A stretch of 64,000 nt of DNA, from positions 105,263,158-105,327,157 of the forward strand of contig NC_089587.1 in NCBI RefSeq assembly GCF_019320115.1. The letters run 5' to 3'. The DNA comes from Miscanthus floridulus. Its lineage: Eukaryota; Streptophyta; Magnoliopsida; Poales; Poaceae. The position numbers were made by a program, and so were the translations under genes. Under the pieces are notes generated by a model. That model made no database searches and was not told the origin of the DNA. It saw only the letters and a program-made list of their open reading frames with translations. Below, one piece after another: positions 35,211 through 44,819 of the stretch (positions are counted from its first letter, which is position 1; the number at the start of each line of letters is the position of its first letter).

Positions 35211-36227
35211 ATGACTTATAATCTTCGTCGCGGTCGTAGCATGGGAGATGAGGAACAACCACCTCCTCCACCGCCCACACTAGCTGAGCTAATGTAGACA
35301 GTCGTCGAAAGTCAGCGCATGCTAGCTAAGGCTATGCGCCAACTGGCTAACCGTGATGACCGACATGTCCGCCAGAGACCCGAGCCGAACCAGTATAGCA
35401 GCTTTAAGGACTTCATGGACACAAAGCCTCCTATCTTTCGAGAGGCAGAAGAACCATTACAAGCTGATGAATGGTTGAGTACGATAGAGCAAAGGTTTGG
35501 ATTGCTCCGCTTGACAGAAGGTATGAAGGCCTCATATGCAGGACACCAGCTCCAAGGCCCTGCAGGCATCTAGTGGACCCATCATAGGACCACCTTCCCT
35601 GCAAACGTCGAGATAGTTTGGGACCAGTTCCAGGTAGCTTTCAGGGGACATTTTATCCCTCCTGGTCTCATGGCCATCAAGCATACCGAGTTTATGAAGC
35701 TAACCCAAGCCAACAAGAGTCTTAATGAATACCTCTAGGCATTTAATAACCTGGCGAGGTATGCTCCGGAGTTTGTTGATACTGACGCCAAAAAGATAGC
35801 TAGCTTCAAGAGGGGACTTTCCCCTAAACTGATGAAGTCTATGGGCAACTACAAGTGTGTCACCTTCAATGAGTTTATCAGTGACACCCTGACTCAGGAG
35901 AATAATGATAAGGTATATGCTGCTTCCAAGACCTGTAAAAGAAACTTTGAGGCAGGTGCTTCTCAGTCTAAAGCACCAGTGGTATCCAAAACCCAATATC
36001 GTCCACCCAATGCTAATATCTGGTACCGCCCACCTCAGAAGAAGAATCAAGCTAAAACTGGTTTTCGCAAGGGGTACACAATTTCCTTGCCAAAGAATAC
36101 CTCTGGGCAGGGCAGCTTCAATGTCCCACCAGCTAATAGGCCGTGCTGGAACTGTAACCAGCCTGGTCACTGGGCTAATAAGTGTCCCTATCCTACCAAG
36201 CAGAATGCTTAGGGAAATGTCCGTTAG
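35211..36227 (+). pseudogene. Element C gag
   Basis: Begins MTYNLRRGRSMGDEEQ plus a proline run, then the gag core (DTKPPIFREAEEPLQADEWL, GHQLQGPAGI, FMKLTQANKSLNEYL, SFKRGLSPKLMKSMG) and a complete CCHC zinc knuckle CWNCNQPGHWANKC near 36144-36185. In-frame TAG stops lie at 35295, 35571, 35736, 36210 and 36225. The frame runs on into the protease, so gag-pol was one ORF as in B. It is homologous to 12770-13825 (minus strand). Confidence 0.9.
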
Positions 36228-39200
36228 GGGCGTGTTCACTACACTACTATGGAGGAAATTCCTGCTGGTGAAGTGGTCACCGCTGGTAAGTTCCTTGTTA
36301 ATGATCACCCTGCAGTTGTGCTCTTTGATTCGGGTGCTTCGCATTCCTTTGTGAGTTCTACTTTTGCATCTAAGCATAAGATGAATGTGATTACAATTGT
36401 CAAGGGTGGTTATTGTATTAGTGCTGCTGGAAATAATATCCTAACTAACCAAGTAGTTAAAGATGTAAAGATTGAGATTGGGGATCGAGAGTTCCTTACG
36501 GATCTTGTAGTTCTGCCGGGGGTAGGAATCGTCCTAGGAATTAAGTGGATGAGCGGGAATGGAGTATTGATCGATACATCAACCCATGTGGTAATGTTGA
36601 GGGATCCCGTGGATAAGAAGGGTTTTCTAGTGTAGTTACCTCGTGATATCGCTATCCACAATACAGCCAATGCTACCCTAGCCAAAGCCATTGAAGATAT
36701 ACTGGTTGTTTGTGAGTTTCCAGATGTCTTCCCTGATGACTTGCCTGGATTACCTCTAGACCATGAAGTAGAATTTAAGATAGAACTCATTTCGGGTACG
36801 GCTCCTATTTCTTGAAGGCCCTATAGAATGCCGCCCAATGAGTTGGCTGACCTGAAGAGTCAGTTGAATGGGCTATTAAAGAAAGGTTTGATTCGGCCTA
36901 GTTATTCTCTTTGGGGTTGTCCGGCTATCTTTGTGAAGAAGAAGGACGAGTCTCTGCGCATGTGCGTGGATTATCGTCCCCTTAATGCTGTTACTATCAA
37001 GAACAAATACCCTCTTCCTCACATCGATATTCTGTTTGATTAGCTCTCCAAAGCTAAGGTATTCTCCAAGATCGATTTGAGGTCCGGCTACCATCAGATC
37101 AAAATTTGTCCTGAAGATATACCTAAGACAGCTTTCTCTACTCGTTATGGCTTGTTCGAATACCTTATCATGTCCTTTGGGTTGACAAATGCTCCGGCAC
37201 ACTTTATGTACCTGATGAATTCAGTATTCATGCCAAAATTGGATAAGTTTGTCGTCGTGTTCATTGATGATATCCTTGTATATTCTCAGAATGATGAAGA
37301 ACATGCTGAACATCTGAGAATTGTTTTAACTCGATTAAGTGACAACTAGCTTTATGCTAAGTTCAGCAAGTGCGAATTCTGGTTGAACAAGATACCTTTT
37401 CTAGGTCATGTGTTATCTGGAGATGGAATTTTGGTTGACCCTACTAAGGTGCAAGAAGTCCTAGTGTGGAAGGCACCTACTACGGTCACAGAAGTCCGAA
37501 GTTTCCTAGGTTTGGCTGGCTACTATCGTCGCTTTATCCCGGATTTCTCAAAAATCGCTAAGCCCATGACTCGACTACTTCAAAAGGATGAGAAGTTTGT
37601 GTAGACTCCGAAGTGTGAAGAGACTTTCCACACTTTGTGGACCTTACTAACCTCTGCTCCTGTATTGGCACAACTTGACATCGAGAAGCCTTTTGATGTC
37701 TATTGTGATGCATGTGGCACCGGTTTGGGGTGTGTTCTTATGCAGGAGGGTCAAGTCATTGCTTATGCTTCGCGCCAGCTTCAAAAACATGAAGTCAATT
37801 ATCCTACCCATGACTTAGAGCTAGCCGCGGTTATTCATGCCCTGAAGATTTGGAGACATTACTTGCTAGGTAATGTGTGCAACATCTATACTGACCATAA
37901 AAGTCTGAAGTACATCTTTACTCAACCCGAGTTGAACATGCATCAATGACGATGGTTAGAATTAATCAAAGACTACAACCTTCAAGTGCACTACCATCCT
38001 GGTAAGGCAAATGTGGTTGCTGATGCCTTAAGCAGAAAGGCCCATTGCAATTCCTTAGTTAGTGAAGACTTTCATCTAGCACACCTCCTTCATCCTACAG
38101 TACTCCACAATATTACTGTGGATTGCTCTCTTAGAAGTTGAATTATCAAACTCTAGAAGACTGATGTGGGTGTGTTTCATATCAAGCGAAAGATGAAAGA
38201 TCAGGAGACCAAGCACTTTAGGGTCGATGACAAAGGAATTCTCTAGTTTAATGATAGGCTTGTAGTACCCAAAGACAAAGAACTTAGAAATCAAATTATG
38301 GCTGAAGCCCATTCATCTAGATTGTCCATCCATCCTAGTAGCAGTAAAATGTATCAAGATCTCAAGCTGTATTATTGGTGGACCAAGATAAAGAAAGAAA
38401 TCGCAGCCTACGTGGCAAGGTGTGATAACTGTTGCAGAGTCAAGGCTATTCACATGAGGCCCGGATTATTGTAGCCACTCTCTATTCCTGGCTGGAAGTG
38501 GGAAGAAATTGTCATGGATTTCATTGTTGGATTACCCAGTACCAAAAAGGGTTGTGATTCCATCTGGGTTATTGTAGATCGTCTAACTAAATCTGCTCAC
38601 TTTATTCTGGTCAAGTCTACCTATCACCCTCACAATTATGCTGAGATTTACTTTCAACAAGTGGTACGTCTCCATGGTGTACCCAAATCCATTGTTTCAG
38701 ATAGAGGACCGCAATTCATGGCTCGCTTTTGGGAGTGCTTACATCAGAATCTTGGCACTCATCTAATCCGTAGTTCTGCCTATCATCCGCAAACATCAGG
38801 ACAGACTGAGCGTGTTAATCAAATTCTTGAAGACATGCTTAGAGCTTGTCTTATCTCTTGCAAAGGCTCTTGGGAGGAATGGTTGCCTCTCGCTAAATTC
38901 TCTTATAACAACAGTTATCAAGAGAGTATCAAAATGGCTCCTTTTGAAGCTCTTTATGGCCGCAAGTGTAGAACTCCTTTGAACTGGGTGGAACCCAGAG
39001 AAAGAAGATTCTATGGTATTGATTTTGTAAAAGAAGCCAAAGAGCAAGTCCAAACTATACAGAAGAATATGACTGCCGCTCAGGCTAGACAAAAGAGCTA
39101 TGCTAACAAGAGAAGAAAACCTATTGAGTTTGAAGTAGGTGACCATGTTTATCTAAAGGATCCCCTATGAAAGGAGTAAAGCGTTTTGGAATTAAAAGGA

Positions 39201-39607
39201 AGCTTGAGCCTCGATATGTTGGACCTTACCAAATTATCGAGAAAAGTGGAAGAGTAGCCTATAAACTCGATCTACCACATGAGATGGGAGCTATATTCCC
39301 GGTATTCCATGTGTCCTAGCTGAAGAAGTGTCTTCGTATTCCCGAGGAAAGAATAGCAACGAGGAGAACCAACTTGAAATCTGATCTTTCTTATGAGGAG
39401 AAGCCCATGCAAGTTCTGGATACTCAAGAAAGAGTGACTCGTAGGCAAGTAGTTAAGTTATACAAGGTAGTTTGGAGTAATCATAGTAATCGGGATGCAA
39501 CATGGGAGCAGGAAGATTATCTAAAGGAAAATTATCCGGCTTTCTATATTAAATGGTACGCTTTCCAAATCTCGGGACGAGATTTTTCTAAGGGGGGAGG
39601 GCTGTAA
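36228..39607 (+). pseudogene. Element C pol: protease, RT, RNase H, integrase, chromodomain-like tail
   Basis: In order: protease DSGASHSFV (about 36327), [13 protein letters not shown] (about 36960) and catalytic FIDDILVYS (about 37260), RNase [14 protein letters not shown] (about 37700) and [11 protein letters not shown] (about 37890), integrase zinc finger HSSRLSIHP to CDNCCRVK (about 38310-38440), catalytic core MDFIVGLP, SDRGPQF and HPQTSGQTER (38514-38815), a GPY motif (RYVGPYQI, about 39210) and a chromodomain-like tail (YKVVWSNHSNRDATWEQEDYL, split here only for reference to 39455-39525). Stops: TAG at 36633, 37041, 37347, 37602, 38154, 38244, 38472 and 39317; TGA at 36813, 37947 and 38139; one frameshift near 39165. 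The final TAA (39605-39607) lies inside the first bases of the 3' LTR. Confidence 0.9.
39590..39601 (+). promoter_or_regulatory. Polypurine tract of element C
   Basis: AAGGGGGGAGGG, one base before the LTR start at 39603. It is also translated, as the pol frame runs through it. Confidence 0.85.
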
Positions 39608-42601
39608 CACCATAGGTGTTTGGCTTCCATAAAATTGCATTTCATTTTATAAACATATGCATCATCTATGTCATCATGCCATTGTCACTGAAACATACAT
39701 ATGCAACATTCGCAAATTCTGTTTGTTTCACACTTGATTTGCTTGTGAATGGTAGTAGTACAACATGTGAATGCAACATGAGTCTCTCATACCTTGAAAC
39801 ATGGCAACATGGTAGGAATGTGGCAAGTTAAAATTGCAACAAAAGTAATGAAACATGTGAAACATGGAATTGCAACATTTGAGTGAATTGCTTGTTTTGT
39901 TGCTTCATCACATGTGATCATTAGAAATTGGTATAGCACTTGTGTAAAGTGGTTGATTATGGTCTAATACACCTTAACTACACTTAGGGTAATTGTTGGG
40001 ACATTGTTCATGTGGATCAAAATGACAAAAATGCCCTCAAGTGGAGGTTTGACTTTGAATGACCCTTAGAGTGACACTGTTTGACTGATTCAAAAGTCCA
40101 ACTTAGAGATCTTGCATGGATGTGCACTCTTTACCAAAGTTGTAGCTAATTTATCAAGGAACAAAAGTTGTTTTATGATTAACTCATGAAAATGTGTGGA
40201 ACAGCCTCAAACATGGCCCACAAGTCATTATTGATGGTGGATTCAACACTGAAAAATATTTCTAAGTCCTAACTGCATTTTCAGTTTGATTGAGCCAACT
40301 TTGGCTTGATGTAACTTCTGATCCATGGCGAATTAGATGATGGTCCTTGAAAAGAAGTTGTAGATGGATGGTAGGCCTATATTTTTCATGTACACAGTTT
40401 TTGCAATGGATCAATGGTTTAGCCGTGTTGACACGTTGAAGTCGCGCTGTCAGGCGGTTCAAGTCATCTGAATGGGAACTACAGTAACTGACAGTCTTTA
40501 GAAAATGAATGCCGCATGTTTGCCACCCATCGCCGGTCTCTTGCTCATGCTGCCACGCGCCGTGGGCATCCTGGCGCTGCTGGCCATGCCTTGAACTCGC
40601 ACGCGCCTGCCCGAACGAGTCGTCAGCTCCATTTGCACTCCTTCGCCTCCACCGCGCGCAGCGACAAGCCACAGCAGCTCCTCCATTTCCGACCGAGCGT
40701 CGCCATCACCTTGCGCGCTCGCCACTGCAAAAACGCACCAGCCATTTTGCCCCTAGCTTCGCCGTGATCTCCTCTACCACCTCCACCTTTCAGTCGGTTC
40801 GTTTGAAGCTTGGTAAGGGCGTATTCGCCATTTCTTCCACCGCTGTCATGGCGAGACCTCGCCGGAGTTGGTGCTCCACGTGGCCAACTGCCACCGTAGC
40901 CTTCCCATCCTCTCTTTCCCTTGCGCTAGGTCCTGTGAATGCTACTGAGGCTCATAGGGTCACCCACTAGGGCCGTGACGCCGTCGCCTCGCCGGAGCCG
41001 ACCAAGCCGTGGCCGTGCGCCGCCATGGCCGTCGCCACCCCCTTTAGCTGCAGTAATAGCTGAAATTGATGGCACCGTTAGATGCACATGGGTGAGGCGA
41101 ACACCATAGCACCGCTGGACTCGCCGGAGATGTCACCGGCGACGAGTTGCGCCGCCGTCTTTTCTTCCTCCCCTGCCTGTCTCTCTATCTCGTGGGGCCC
41201 CTTCGTCAGTCGCTGAAGCCGAGGCGGGAGCCAGTGTGGGCCGCGCCGAGTCTGGGCCGTGCCAGCGCATGCTTCGTAGGCCGCCGTGTCCTTCGGGCCG
41301 GCCCAGCAGCAGAGTTAGGGTTTCAAAAATTGTTTTGTTTTATTCTTTTCATAGATTTATGTATAGATTCAAAAATATGTATCTCCTAGTTGGTAGATTC
41401 ATATGATGTGGTTCCAATTTTGTTGAGTTCATGATAATGTCTAGTTTTTATTAAAAATATAACTTATGCCATGTTCTGTTATGAAAAATGGAGTTGCTAA
41501 TTATCTCTTTTAATCATAAAGGAAATAGGGGTAATTATATCTTTTTCTATGTAGCTCCAAATGGCATGAAATTTTTATGGTGTACTGCTCATATCATGAA
41601 TAGCTTGTAGTTAAATTTTCATACATTTTGGACACTGTATGTAGGAGATAGAAAATTCTCTTGTTTGCATGGATGGATCTTGTGTGAATTTTCATAATTT
41701 TTCTATAGATCCAGTAAAGGTAAAATTTGGTGAGTGCTATTCTTATGCTAGAATGATGCTAGGAAAAATGTGAAATCTGTTGCTTGACACTTTTCATTAG
41801 GATTTCCTAATTATGCTAGAAATAGACATGCCACCTGTTATTTTGGATACAACAAGTTCTGCTTGCCTAATGGCTTTGAAATTTTTATGGTAGTCTATGT
41901 GAAGCATGATATAGCTACTGTAATTTTTGTAGATGTTTCTGAATAGTTTTACTATATATTGCTTTAATCACCTAATTAACTAAATAAATTAGAAAAGGGC
42001 ATTAAATAATTTATTTAGAAGTTGGCACTATACTTTCTGATGTTCCTATGGTATGTGCAACAAGTTGGTAAACTTGGTTTGGTCCAATTATGCTTTTGCA
42101 TCATCACTAAATAATTAATTTAGTAAACTTGTCATTTCTGGACAGATTCTATGTTTACCTAAATTCGATTTGGTTAACGTAAGAATCATGCTTTGATGTT
42201 TACAAATGATTTGTAGAGAATTTCATAAGCTTTCCAGAATGTCCTCTTGCAAGTCATTTGAAATTGTAGAACTCTTGTTGTGATTAAATTAAGGAACTGC
42301 TCGTTTGCATATGAAACTTTAACTGTTGATTTAAGTATACCTTTACTATTTCCTAAGCTTGTGGTAATGTTCCTAGGTGTTAGTCCTTTAACTGAAGATG
42401 AGCATCTTTATCTTAGGTTATGCAAGCTAGGTAAGTAGATCTCGTTCTTCAAGTTAAGTTAGATACATGTTTTAAAGTGATTTGAATAGAGCTATTCTTA
42501 ATCGGTAAACGAGTGTCCAGTGATGTTTTCGTTAAACACTTACTGTGATTCATTCATCATGAGCATCATGTCATTCCTTATGCATCCATGATATTTATCT
42601 T

Positions 42602-42792
42602 GTGCATCGGCATGCAATAGGTGTACCGAAAGGTGTGACACTACTGGAATTCAAGGAACCGAGCGAGCAGCAGCAGCAGACACCGGAGGTTCAGGAGGTG
42701 CAGCCCTCGGGAGAAGTGCCAGACGAGGTCGCCATTGAGTGCCCGGATCACCATCCGTGCAACTTTGTGAAAGGCAAGCCCCGGAGCATATT
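42602..42792 (+). other. Conserved short open segment inside the LTR of C
   Basis: Encodes HAIGVPKGVTLLEF, a Gln-rich stretch, QEVQ, ECPDH and KGKPRSI without a stop. It is homologous to 6082-6258 in B. Compared codon by codon, GTT/GTA, CCA/CCG, GGA/GGT, GTC/GTG and CTT/CTA are silent and only two changes are Glu to Lys in the first block. It ends at AAAGGCAAGCC, which fits the GC-type splice donor pattern AG|GCAAG. No ATG is obvious directly upstream in this copy. Confidence 0.5.
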
Positions 42793-43395
42793 AAGCCTCC
42801 TAATTTCTGAAATGCAGTTAAAGTATTATTGTCACATATATATATTGTTGCATTAAGTTTAGGTGTTGGATGCAAACACTTGCTGCATTGGTTATCCAAT
42901 CCTTGTCCAGATATTGATACCCTGAATCCTATGTAGCTCAGGCTCGTGTAGTGCTTAGCCCTGCTTAAACACGGTAGAAGTCAGGTGATTTCCTGTCACC
43001 TGCAAGATATAGGAAGATACATATGGCACGGTTGGCTATATTTGCTATCGTGGAAAAGAACCAGTCATAATTTGAAATGAAGACCGGGTGGAGGCTTGCT
43101 GGTTTGCAGTGACTCCGTCTGTGTCGCTTAAGGACTGAATCTTGGAGTCTTTCCTGTTCATGTTGAACGCATGCCTCTCTCTTAGTTGGCTGTGTCTGAA
43201 GACTGACCGCGAAGCCGAGTAGCTCACCTCAGGCCGGGAGTCGATAAGTATAAAGTGCGCCTCAGAAGGGAGCCGTAGGCGTGAGTCCAAGGGCAGGTGA
43301 TTTAAATGTCCTGATCATCCTGACAAAAGGGTAATCCTTGAGAGTGCTGGTGCTGATCGAACCCATGAATTTGGTTCCTGAGTTGTTCCAAAGGT

Positions 43396-43948
43396 GACCC
43401 ATGTCACCCTGGGCATTCAGTCAGACCGAACCGATCGGTTCGGTTCCTCGGTCATTCGGTCAGTTCGGTCATCAGAAACCTAGGACCGATCGGTCTTTGC
43501 AAAAAACGAAGACCGAGGAAGTTCGGTCTCGGTTAGTTCAGTTCGGTCTCGGTCACGACCGAACTAACCGGACCTGAGTAGCAGCCACAAATAATAGCAG
43601 AATCTATAGCAATTTTCAACAGCATGCTTGCTATTTGAAGGCAAAAAAATAACAACACAATATATAAAACAAACCACACATTATTATGACAAGTTCTAGC
43701 ACACAACTTTCTCAGTTCTCACAAATCACAATTACACATTACGAACAAAGTCTACAGAACTACGGTCAGTTCGGTCACTTCGGTTAACCGACACATATGA
43801 CCGAACTTCTATCGGTTACTTCGGTTAGTTGGGAGCCAGGACCGAACTCATGACCGAACTTTTCGGTCTCGGTCTTTTCGGTCTTGGTCTCGGTCTTTTT
43901 GGTTCGGTCTTCGGTCTTCGGTTAATTATGCCCAGAGTGAGACCCATG
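43396..43948. mobile_element. hAT-like non-autonomous DNA transposon in the C LTR
   Basis: The 537-bp insertion (43404-43940) has ends TCACCCTGGGCAT and, inverted, TCACTCTGGGCAT, and is flanked by a perfect 8-bp duplication GACCCATG (43396-43403, 43941-43948). An 8-bp duplication and short inverted repeats fit hAT. Both subterminal regions are packed with GGTTCGGTC/GACCGAAC motifs in both orientations, the kind of clustered sites bound by hAT transposases. The middle is AT-rich and has no open frame. Confidence 0.82.
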
Positions 43949-44819
43949 GCTACCCTTGCAAAGTATGCCAGGGTGAGAGTTAGGAATACCCCCTCAGCTG
44001 AGTTGTAATTCGATTCGAGTCGCCGTCTCTCCCGGTTAGTGAGAACTTGATGGGCTTATCTCCAAAGTAGATACACTAAATAACATAATGGTTCGGAAAT
44101 GATGATATGATGATGATAGCCTTATTATACCTGCTATGGTTAATATTGTTTGCTCCTAATAAGTGAGTGCTCTAGTACAGGTGCAAATCTAGTGTATAGG
44201 TAAATGATGATCAACTTGATGCGAAGTTTAAATTGGTTACTATATTCATAAGCTCTTTTATGCAACTGTGTCTAGCTAGCCCACCTCATAAGCCTTGCAT
44301 GACCCTTGGTGTCTTTTATTTCTAGTTTTGACGGGTAAGTCTATCTAAGTACCTTCTCGTACTTAAGATTTATCTCCCATCTGTTGCAGATGACCAGTTC
44401 TACTTTAGTTGCTGCAAGTATTGCCTTCTCCCGGCTGGGGATGAAGACTAGACCATTGGGCACGGTCTCTACTAGTTCTCGTACCTGAAGATGCTTTTGT
44501 GGGACATGACTAAGATCAAGCAATGTATTTGAAACTATGAAGTTATGTACTAAACTATGTTGCTTCTGCGAACTTGAACTTGGTTTGTAATATTTTATTT
44601 GAACTCTGATGGATGTAATCCGAATGCTACTTGTGAAATGTTGTAACGAATGATGTGTTGTGTTGAATCACTATGGTCTTGGTTTGTATGTCGAGAGTTG
44701 GTTGAAATCCTTCGTGATTTCCGGACTACCGGGATTATGGGAGCTTAAGTACAGGAATTTGATCACTTCGGTGATTGTTTTTGTACTTACGTTCTTATGA
44801 TTTGGTCGGTTCTATTACA

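Larger units (their letters stand above)
32587..44819 (+). mobile_element. Element C: Ty3/gypsy chromovirus-type retrotransposon, left end truncated
   Basis: The order on the plus strand is: LTR fragment, primer site, extra ORF (34209-34796), gag-pol (35211-39607), polypurine tract, full 3' LTR. The 868-base LTR fragments at the two ends differ at about 33 positions plus one gap by eye (about 4%), similar to B, suggesting insertion around the same time. C belongs to the same broad family as B: protein motifs, extra ORF, LTR mini-ORF and leader are homologous, but the orientation is opposite. The right end meets the antisense gene of element D in mid-coding, so C probably inserted into D. Confidence 0.88.
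39603..44819 (+). repeat. 3' LTR of element C
   Basis: Starts TGTAACACC and ends CTATTACA. Without the hAT-like insertion and its duplicated 8 bases it is about 4.67 kb, close to the 4.83 kb of B. It has the shared architecture: AT-rich U3, GC-rich block about 40500-41330, the short open segment at 42602-42792, and the U5 region that repeats at 32587-33454. Open frames in the GC-rich block (for example 40509-40970) are not conserved with B and are not called. Confidence 0.88.

Noticed and set aside
40509..40970. A 153-codon open frame in the C LTR.
   Set aside because: It is within the GC-rich LTR block, with no counterpart in B and low complexity.
43404..43940. Dense inverted GGTTCGGTC motifs considered as an origin or operator array.
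   Set aside because: The 8-bp flanking duplication and paired ends show a transposon insertion.
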